A stretch of DNA of 8,347 nt from SZUA-430 sp031413635. GTDB taxonomy: Bacteria > Pseudomonadota > Alphaproteobacteria > Micropepsales > Micropepsaceae. The notes beneath the pieces were generated by a model. It made no database searches. It saw only the letters and a list, made by a program, of their open reading frames with translations, and was not told where the DNA came from. The DNA is taken from contig JANOFM010000037.1 of NCBI GenBank assembly GCA_031413635.1, positions 1 through 8,347 on the forward strand, given 5' to 3'. Below are positions 1 to 5,053 of the stretch, one piece after another. Within the stretch, counting starts at the first letter, position 1. Each line of letters opens with the position of its first letter. Both the position numbers and the translations under genes were made by a program.

Positions 1-107
1 TCATGGCCGCGCGTCAGCGCCTCGAACGCGCCGCCGAAACATTCCTCAATCAGGCAAGCGTCGTTGCACCGCATCTGGGTGCGATGCCCGAAGCCGGCGA
101 AGTCTAG
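1..107 (+). CDS. 3' end of an unrecognised upstream gene (partial)
   Basis: An open frame enters from the left edge and stops at TAG 105-107. The readable tail is 34 residues from an in-frame ATG at position 3. It is rich in Ala, Arg and Glu (RLERAAETFLNQAS) and looks like an amphipathic C-terminal helix followed by a loose end (PEAGEV). About 60% of third codon positions are G or C, which is compatible with coding but lower than in the neighbouring genes. I do not recognise the family. The ATG at 3 is more likely an internal Met than a start. The stop is 55 nt before the methyltransferase start, so the two could be co-transcribed. Confidence 0.5.
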   Translation, partial: MAARQRLERAAETFLNQASVVAPHLGAMPEAGEV

Positions 108-162
108 CCCTTTCCCCGCCTCCCGCTTGTGATAGCGTGCCCGCCTCGAACTTGAGGTCCGC

Positions 163-1002
163 ATGCCGCAATCGAACGCTGATCAAATCGCGTATTGGAA
201 TGGCGACGCCGGAAAGCGCTGGGCGAGCCAGCAGACGCGGCTTGACACCATGCTGGCCCCGATCAGTGCGGCGGCTCTGGAAGCGGCAAACGTAATGCCC
301 GGCGAGCACGTTCTCGACATCGGCTGCGGTTGCGGCGAGACCTCGATCAAGTTTGCGGACATCGCGGGCGCCAAGGGCCGCGTCATGGGCGCCGATGTTT
401 CCGCGCCGATGCTGGCGTTGGCAAAACTACGTGCGGGCACATCCCACGCCAACCTCTTCTTCGTCGAGGCCGACGCTGCCGCCCACGCCTTTGAACCCGG
501 CGTCTTCGATCTCTTGTTCTCCCGCTTCGGCGTCATGTTCTTCGCCGACCCCGATGCAGCCTTCGCCAATATGCGCAAAGCGCTCAAACCGGGGGGACGC
601 GTGACCTTCGTGTGTTGGCGCGATTGGCGCGAGAACGAATGGGTCCGCGTGCCCATCGGCGCCGTCCGCCCGCACGTGCCTCAGCAACCGCAGCTGGGGC
701 CGGAAGATCCCGGACCATTTTCCTTCGCGAATCCCGGCCGCGTGCGCCGCATCCTGGCGAACGCAGGCTTCGACGTCATCACGATGAAGCCCTTCGACAG
801 CCACATAATTCTCGGCGGCACGATCGATGACGCCACCGCCCACCTTCAGGAATTTGGACCGATCTCGCGCATGCTCGCCGAAGCCACATCCGCGCAACAG
901 AAGCAAGCAGCCGTCAGTTTGCGCGAGGCGCTGGCACCATTTGCCGGCTCGACGCCGTTCACACTCGGCGCCGCCGTCTGGCTCGTCACCGCAAAGGCTT
1001 GA
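163..1002 (+). CDS. Class I SAM-dependent methyltransferase (UbiE-like fold)
   Basis: This is a 279-aa cytosolic methyltransferase that would transfer a methyl group from S-adenosylmethionine to an unknown, probably small-molecule, acceptor. The Rossmann-type SAM site is clear: motif I VLDIGCGCGETS at residues 50-61, an acidic residue in GADVS after strand 2 (about 96-100), the FDLLFSRFGVMFF segment ending in ADP around 122-137, and ALKPGGRVTFVCW around 145-157. The N-terminal YWNGDAGKRWASQQ lead-in (11-24) is typical of the UbiE/COQ5-like methyltransferases that bacterial genomes label only as class I. The start ATG has GAGG at 154-157 with a 5-nt spacer. The stop TGA is within 5 nt of the next gene's start, so the two are very likely one transcript. 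The substrate cannot be told from sequence; UbiE itself is unlikely because no quinone genes are nearby. Confidence 0.9.
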   Translation: MPQSNADQIAYWNGDAGKRWASQQTRLDTMLAPISAAALEAANVMPGEHVLDIGCGCGETSIKFADIAGAKGRVMGADVSAPMLALAKLRAGTSHANLFFVEADAAAHAFEPGVFDLLFSRFGVMFFADPDAAFANMRKALKPGGRVTFVCWRDWRENEWVRVPIGAVRPHVPQQPQLGPEDPGPFSFANPGRVRRILANAGFDVITMKPFDSHIILGGTIDDATAHLQEFGPISRMLAEATSAQQKQAAVSLREALAPFAGSTPFTLGAAVWLVTAKA

Positions 1003-1007
1003 ACCTC

Positions 1008-1487
1008 GTGAACAGCCAAGACTTCTCGAAACTGCTTGACCGCTTTTGCGACGCCGCCTCGCGCGGCGACGGCAAGGCGTTCTCGGAATGCTTCACCCAG
1101 GACGGCGTCTATCACGATTACATCTACGGTCCCCACAATGGCCGCTCCTCGATCGAGGACATGCTGGTAAACCTGTTTCATCGCGATGCGGCGGACTACG
1201 ACTGGCGCATGTTCGATCCGGTCTGCAACGGCGATACCGGTTACGCTTGGTCGCTCTCGAAATTCGTCTCGACCGTTCCCGCCTTCAAAGGCAAAGAGGT
1301 CGTTATCGACGGCATGAGCCGCTTCATCCTCAAAGACGGCCTGATCGCCGAATATTTCGAGAGTGTGAACGGCGGCGTCGCCATGGTCCAGCTCGGGGTC
1401 GAGGCCCCGCGAATCGAAAAAGTGCTGCGCCGCTGGGCGGGCTGGCTGCGCGAGCGTCCCGCGGTCAAAGCGTATCTGAAGCGTTAA
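1008..1487 (+). CDS. SnoaL/NTF2-like domain protein
   Basis: A 159-aa protein of the cone-shaped NTF2/SnoaL superfamily, which includes polyketide cyclases, ketosteroid-isomerase-like enzymes and non-enzymatic binding proteins. Visible signs are the N-terminal helix with an acidic/aromatic pattern (FCDAASRGDGKAFSECF, about 13-29), the DGVYHDYIYGPHNGR strand-turn with the family's G-x3-GR element (32-46), and a late hydrophobic strand pair around 98-118 ending in LIAEYFE. H36 and D37 face the region that forms the pocket in this fold, but I cannot assign catalysis. I prefer the GTG at 1008, with AAGG at 994-997 and a 10-nt spacer. A TTG at 999 would add three residues and overlap the previous stop, but leaves almost no room for a ribosome site. 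Coupling to the methyltransferase suggests a shared substrate or pathway. Confidence 0.82.
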   Translation: MNSQDFSKLLDRFCDAASRGDGKAFSECFTQDGVYHDYIYGPHNGRSSIEDMLVNLFHRDAADYDWRMFDPVCNGDTGYAWSLSKFVSTVPAFKGKEVVIDGMSRFILKDGLIAEYFESVNGGVAMVQLGVEAPRIEKVLRRWAGWLRERPAVKAYLKR

Positions 1488-1500
1488 TCGCGCCGGTTCG

Positions 1501-1530
1501 TTACCTGCGTCTTAACGGGAAAAGTACAAT
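1501..1530 (+). promoter_or_regulatory. Candidate promoter upstream of motA
   Basis: TACAAT at 1525-1530 differs from the sigma-70 -10 consensus at one base. The best -35 at an 18-nt spacing is TTACCT (1501-1506), which matches only three of six positions. If used, transcription would start about 90 nt before motA and include the hairpins at 1569-1625. The -10 is seen directly; promoter function is inferred and weak. Confidence 0.3.
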
Positions 1531-1568
1531 CGCTTCAACGAACTTTAAGCGCGGCTAGCGATACTCAC

Positions 1569-1625
1569 CCCACGTCAGAGCCTCACGCATCCCCGCGTGG
1601 GACGCCCATCGTTGTTGCGCACGAC
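1569..1625 (+). promoter_or_regulatory. Structured motA leader, hairpins, no clear Shine-Dalgarno
   Basis: CTCACGC (1582-1588) can pair with GCGTGGG (1595-1601), giving a 7-bp stem with one G-U pair and a 6-nt loop. The same CGTGGG (1596-1601) is also perfectly complementary to CCCACG at 1569-1574, so two folds compete for it. GTTGT (1611-1615) can pair with ACGAC (1621-1625, one wobble) immediately before the motA ATG. No purine-rich SD sequence is present in the 20 nt before the start. The rest of the 1488-1627 gap shows no gene. Confidence 0.35.
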
Positions 1626-1627
1626 AC

Positions 1628-2497
1628 ATGTTTCAAATCGGCGGCATCGTCTTCGTCTTCGCGACCGTGTTCGGCGGCTATGTCATGGCCGGCGGGCACT
1701 TCGAAGTCATTCTGCACGCCCTGCCCTATGAAGGCACGCAGATTTTGGGCGCGGCCATCGGCGCCATGCTGATCGCCAGCGACGGCGTGATGCTGAAAAA
1801 GATCGTTGGCGACATGGGCAAAATCATGTCGGGCTCGAAGTGGAAGGAAAAGGATTACATCGACCTTCTCAGCCTATTGTTCCTTCTGACCAAGACGATG
1901 AAATCCAAGGGCATGATCGCGCTCGAGCAGCACATCGAGAAACCCGAAGAATCGACGATATTCGCGAACTACCCGAGGATCATGAAGGATCACTTCGCGC
2001 TCGACTTCATCTGCGACACGATCCGCATGATGACCATGAGTCTCGAAGATCCCCATCAAGTCGAAACCGCGATGGAAAAACTTCTCGAGAAACACCATCA
2101 CGAGGCCAGCGTGCCCGCGATCGCCATGCAGAACATGGCCGACGGCATGCCGGCGCTCGGCATCGTCGCCGCCGTGTTGGGTGTTATCAAAACCATGGGC
2201 TCGATCACCGAGCCGCCCGAAATTTTGGGTGAGATGATCGGCGGCGCGCTTGTCGGGACGTTTTTCGGCGTCTTCATGGCCTATGGCTTCATCGGCCCGG
2301 TCGCCTCGCGCCTGAAATCGGCTTACGACGAGGAAGCCCTATTCTATCACGTGATCCGGGATATTTTGGTCGCCCACCTGCACGGCAACGCGGCGCAAGT
2401 CTCGGTCGAAATCGGCCGCGGCAGCGTACCCAGCCACTTCCAGCCGAGCTTCAGCAAACTGGAAGAAGCACTCAACAACCTGCCGGCCGTGAAGTAA
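1628..2497 (+). CDS. motA: Flagellar motor stator protein MotA
   Basis: A 289-aa inner-membrane protein that forms the proton-conducting stator with MotB and drives flagellar rotation. Four membrane helices are expected near 2-21, 34-51, 171-190 and 204-226, with a large cytoplasmic loop (about 52-170) and a cytoplasmic tail. Hallmarks of the family are present: MFQIGGIVFVF at the N-terminus, SDGVMLKK after helix 2, LEQHIEKPEES in the loop, NYPRIMKDHFALDFICD, the MPALGIVAAVLGV channel helix and GTFFGVFMAYGFIGP. E100 corresponds to E. coli E98, K92 stands where E. coli has R90, and P175 and P224 correspond to the functional P173 and P222. The length matches the family, so the ATG is secure despite the lack of an obvious SD. 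No motB follows; an opposite-strand gene begins its 3' end 11 nt later. MotB is presumably encoded elsewhere. Confidence 0.97.
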   Translation: MFQIGGIVFVFATVFGGYVMAGGHFEVILHALPYEGTQILGAAIGAMLIASDGVMLKKIVGDMGKIMSGSKWKEKDYIDLLSLLFLLTKTMKSKGMIALEQHIEKPEESTIFANYPRIMKDHFALDFICDTIRMMTMSLEDPHQVETAMEKLLEKHHHEASVPAIAMQNMADGMPALGIVAAVLGVIKTMGSITEPPEILGEMIGGALVGTFFGVFMAYGFIGPVASRLKSAYDEEALFYHVIRDILVAHLHGNAAQVSVEIGRGSVPSHFQPSFSKLEEALNNLPAVK

Positions 2498-2508
2498 GAT
2501 AACCCGTC

Positions 2509-2658
2509 CTAACGCAGTGCCTTCAGCAAACGCGACGCCACATAAGTCGCCAGCGCGCCGCAAAACACGGCCGCCGCGCACAACCAGTCGACCGGCAGAT
2601 CGACGCCCAAGACGACCAACGTCGTCACACCTAACCCGGCGAATTGCGGCGTCTTCAT
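2509..2658 (-). CDS. Small two-helix membrane protein (49 aa), unknown
   Basis: An opposite-strand ORF starts at ATG 2658 and stops at TAG 2509-2511. Its SD is good: GAGG reads on the minus strand at 2670-2667, within a GAGGGG run, 8 nt before the ATG. About 80% of third codon positions are G or C, like a real gene here. The peptide starts MKTPQFAGLG and has two hydrophobic stretches, about residues 6-19 and 25-42. They are separated by a short acidic turn (DLPVD), and the tail is basic (SRLLKALR). By the positive-inside rule both ends would face the cytoplasm, a helical hairpin in the inner membrane. Two cysteines (27, 33) lie in helix 2. It converges on motA (11-nt gap) and diverges from the hydroxylase gene. 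No family is recognised. Confidence 0.62.
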   Translation of the reverse strand: MKTPQFAGLGVTTLVVLGVDLPVDWLCAAAVFCGALATYVASRLLKALR

Positions 2659-2782
2659 AGCGCGCCCCTCGGCTTTTTCCCCACTACTTAGTCTAGCCTG
2701 CCCGGCCGCGCGCGCCCAGCATGGTTGGCTTTAGGGTTAAGCCGTCCTATTTCTGGTCCGATTCGCAGCCGGAGCTCCGCAC
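2659..2782. promoter_or_regulatory. Divergent intergenic region with candidate piuC promoter
   Basis: This gap serves the small membrane gene (leftward) and the hydroxylase (rightward). Rightward, TTGGCT (2725-2730) and TATTTC (2748-2753) are separated by 17 nt and form a fair sigma-70-like promoter. GGCTT (2728-2732) and AAGCC (2738-2742) form a 5-bp dyad that overlaps the -35 and the spacer, a possible small operator. GGAG at 2771-2774 is the hydroxylase SD. An alternating CG run at about 2707-2715 lies between the two genes. No AT-rich Fur-type box is visible, although PiuC homologues are often iron-linked. Confidence 0.35.
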
Positions 2783-3445
2783 ATGCAATTGATCATCAAC
2801 AACGTCTTGCCCCCGGACGATGTCGCGAAGGTGACGGATCGAATGAGCGCCCTGCGCTTCGTCGACGGTACGGCGACGGCGGGCTGGCATGCAAAGCTGG
2901 TCAAGAACAACCAGCAAATCGATCGTACACAACCCGACTACGCGCCGCTCAACAAGGCGGTGACCGAAGCGATCATGCGCAATTCGACATTTCGCATGGC
3001 CGCGCGACCGCGCCACACCACACCACTGTTATTCAGTCGCTACCGGGACGGCATGGAGTACGGCACCCACGTCGACGATCCGGTGATGTACAACATCCGC
3101 AGCGACATCTCCTTCACATTGTTCCTCGCCGAACCTTCGAGCTATGACGGCGGCGAACTCGTGATGGAAACGCCCGGCGGCGAGCAAGCCTACAAACCGG
3201 CCGCCGGCCAGATGATCATCTATCCCTCGACGACGCTGCACCGCGTGACGCCCGTGACCAGGGGCGAACGCATCGCTGCCGTAGGCTGGTGCCAAAGCTA
3301 CATTCGCGAAGCCGACCGCCGCGAAATCCTTTACGACCTCGACATCGCCAGACGCGGCGTCTTCGACAAGGAAAAAAAATCGCGCGAGTTCGACCTCATG
3401 TCGCGCTGTCACGCGAATCTGATGCGCATGTGGGCGGACGGCTAG
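2783..3445 (+). CDS. piuC: PKHD-type Fe(II)/2-oxoglutarate hydroxylase (PiuC/YbiX family)
   Basis: A 220-aa cytosolic dioxygenase of the prolyl-4-hydroxylase fold. It would use Fe(II), O2 and 2-oxoglutarate, but the physiological substrate of the family is unsettled. The iron ligands are clear: H96 and D98 in YGTHVDD and H153 in TTLHRV, with R163 (GERIAAV) placed to bind 2-oxoglutarate. Family signatures include LLFSRYRDG (82-90), IRSDISFTLFLAEP (105-118), YDGGEL (121-126), HRVTPVTRGER (153-163) and a C-terminal SYIREADRREILYDLD. Length matches the usual 220-227 aa. The ATG has GGAG 8 nt upstream. PiuC homologues often sit beside TonB-dependent siderophore receptors; none is in this window, so the iron link is family knowledge rather than context. 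The name is by family resemblance. Confidence 0.9.
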   Translation: MQLIINNVLPPDDVAKVTDRMSALRFVDGTATAGWHAKLVKNNQQIDRTQPDYAPLNKAVTEAIMRNSTFRMAARPRHTTPLLFSRYRDGMEYGTHVDDPVMYNIRSDISFTLFLAEPSSYDGGELVMETPGGEQAYKPAAGQMIIYPSTTLHRVTPVTRGERIAAVGWCQSYIREADRREILYDLDIARRGVFDKEKKSREFDLMSRCHANLMRMWADG

Positions 3446-3459
3446 TCCCAAAAAACATT

Positions 3460-3543
3460 GTCATCCCGGGCGTTAGCTGAGGCCAATCGCGAAGCAATTG
3501 GTTGCGAAGCTTGCGACCCGGGACCCAGGAGCGATGGGATCAC
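3460..3543. repeat. CCCGGG-cored palindromic intergenic element / possible terminator
   Basis: Between convergent genes a long imperfect palindrome is visible. TCCCGGGCG (3464-3472) pairs with CGACCCGGGA (3514-3523), 9 bp with one bulged A. Inside it AGCT (3475-3478) pairs with AGCT (3508-3511), and CCAAT (3483-3487) with ATTGG (3497-3501). The ends reading GTCATCCCGGG and CCCGGGACCCAGGAGCGA resemble dispersed intergenic palindromes seen widely in alphaproteobacterial genomes. The right end touches the aldehyde dehydrogenase stop codon. On the minus strand six T residues (3455-3450) follow the stem after 8 nt, so it may also end the leftward operon. Only one copy is in the window, so repetition is inferred. 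Confidence 0.55.
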
Positions 3544-5039
3544 TCCGTATCGAACTTGATCCCCTGCGCCAGCGGCAGCGCGTTCGAATAGTTCACCGTC
3601 GCCGTTTGCCGCCGCATATAAGCCTTCCACGAATCGGAGCCGGACTCGCGGCCGCCACCGGTTTCTTTTTCGCCGCCGAACGCGCCGCCGATCTCAGCCC
3701 CGCTCGGCCCGATATTGACGTTGGCGATGCCGCAATCGCTGCCGCCCGCCGCCACAAATCGTTCCGCTTCCTGCATGTCGCGCGTAAAAATGCACGACGA
3801 CAGGCCCTGCGTTACGCCGTTCTGCAGCGAGATCGCCTCGTCGAAGTCGCGATAGGCGAGCACATAGAGGATCGGCGCGAACGTCTCGTGCTTGACCACC
3901 TCGCTCTGCGCCGGCATCTCGACGATCGCGGGGCTCGCGTAATAGGCGTTCGGGAATCGCTCGGACAGCGCTCGCGCTCCGCCATGCACTTTGCCGCCTT
4001 GCGCTTTTGCTTGGCTGAGCGCGCTCTGCATGCCGTCGAACGCCATCTTGTCGATCAAAGGTCCGACCAGCGTTCCAGTCTCAAGCGGATTGCCGATCTT
4101 GATCGCGCCGTAGACCGACTTGAGCCGCGCCACTAACTGATCGCGCACGGAAGTATGCACGATCAAACGGCGCAACGACGTGCAGCGCTGCCCCGCTGTG
4201 CCCACCGCCGCGAACGTGATCGCACGTTCGGCCAGCTTCAAATCGGCCGACGGCGCGACGATCATCGCATTGTTGCCGCCGAGTTCGAGCAGCGAGCGCC
4301 CGAGCCGCGCGCCCACGACCGGCGCCAACGCCTTGCCCATGCGCGTCGAGCCCGTCGCCGAGATCAGCGGCACGCGCGCATCCGCCGCCAACTGCTCGCC
4401 GACGGCGCGCCCGCCTTGAATGACTTGCGACAAGTCCTTCGGCGCATCGCCGAACCGTGCCGACGCGCGTTCGAACAATTTCTGCGTCGCCATCGCCGTG
4501 AGTGGTGTTTTCTCCGACGGCTTCCACAGCACCGAATCGCCGCACACGATGGCGAGGGCCGCATTCCACGCCCACACCGCGACCGGGAAATTAAAAGCGC
4601 TGATCACGCCGACGGGGCCCAGCGGATGCCACGTCTCCATCATGCGATGGCCGGGACGTTCCGAGGCGATCGTCAAACCGTAGAGCTGGCGCGACAGACC
4701 GACCGCGAAATCGCAAATGTCGATCATCTCCTGAACTTCGCCAAAACCCTCTTGCAGGATCTTGCCCGCCTCGAGCGTTACCAACCGGCCCAGCGCCTCT
4801 TTGTTGGCGCGCAGCTCCTCGCCGAACAAACGCACCAACTCCCCACGCCGCGGCGCCGGAACCTCGCGCCAGGCATGAAATGCAACGACCGAAGCGGCGA
4901 TCTTCGCCTCGACGTCGGCGGGCGTATCGCTGCGTACGCGCCCGATCTCGGCGCCATCGACCGGACTCTTGACGATCAAATCGCCGCGCGAAACGTCTTC
5001 GCTCGAAATGCCCAGCGCCTTCAGCGTCTCGGATATCAT
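3540..5039 (-). CDS. amaB: ALDH7/antiquitin-type alpha-aminoadipic semialdehyde dehydrogenase
   Basis: A 499-aa NAD(P)-dependent aldehyde dehydrogenase. It would oxidise alpha-aminoadipic semialdehyde (in equilibrium with piperideine-6-carboxylate) to L-2-aminoadipate in lysine breakdown. Catalytic residues are all present: N150 (FNFP), K173 (WKPSEKTP), E252 (LELGGNN), nucleophile C286 (GQRCTS) and E386 (HETFAPI). The assignment to ALDH7 rather than a generic ALDH rests on features shared with human antiquitin: GEVQEMIDICDFAVGLSR (100-117), R285 next to the nucleophile, SDCGIANVNI, SGAEIGGAFGGEKETGGGRESGSDSW (446-471) and the C-terminal LPLAQGIKF. The start ATG at 5039 has GGAGG 7 nt upstream (minus strand). 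The open frame continues further upstream only as antisense of the previous gene. It is the last gene of a three-gene operon, 14 nt after the ThDP enzyme. The symbol follows the Pseudomonas putida orthologue. Confidence 0.92.
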   Translation of the reverse strand: MISETLKALGISSEDVSRGDLIVKSPVDGAEIGRVRSDTPADVEAKIAASVVAFHAWREVPAPRRGELVRLFGEELRANKEALGRLVTLEAGKILQEGFGEVQEMIDICDFAVGLSRQLYGLTIASERPGHRMMETWHPLGPVGVISAFNFPVAVWAWNAALAIVCGDSVLWKPSEKTPLTAMATQKLFERASARFGDAPKDLSQVIQGGRAVGEQLAADARVPLISATGSTRMGKALAPVVGARLGRSLLELGGNNAMIVAPSADLKLAERAITFAAVGTAGQRCTSLRRLIVHTSVRDQLVARLKSVYGAIKIGNPLETGTLVGPLIDKMAFDGMQSALSQAKAQGGKVHGGARALSERFPNAYYASPAIVEMPAQSEVVKHETFAPILYVLAYRDFDEAISLQNGVTQGLSSCIFTRDMQEAERFVAAGGSDCGIANVNIGPSGAEIGGAFGGEKETGGGRESGSDSWKAYMRRQTATVNYSNALPLAQGIKFDTE

Positions 5040-5053
5040 GCTCGTTCCTCCAA

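Noticed and set aside
2707..2715. Alternating CG run as possible Z-DNA element
   Set aside because: Only nine bases long, which is unremarkable in DNA of this composition.
2659..2782. Fur or iron-response box in front of the PiuC-like gene
   Set aside because: No AT-rich GATAAT-type dyad is visible; only a 5-bp GGCTT/AAGCC dyad is present.
2725..3147. Rightward open frame (140 codons) overlapping the hydroxylase gene
   Set aside because: It is in a different frame from the clear dioxygenase, starts inside the candidate promoter and has no recognisable domain.
3498..4136. Rightward open frame (212 codons) antisense to the ALDH7 3' end
   Set aside because: Low-complexity Arg/Ala translation and no SD. 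The ALDH7 reading frame there has the conserved GGAFGGEK and HETFAPI motifs.
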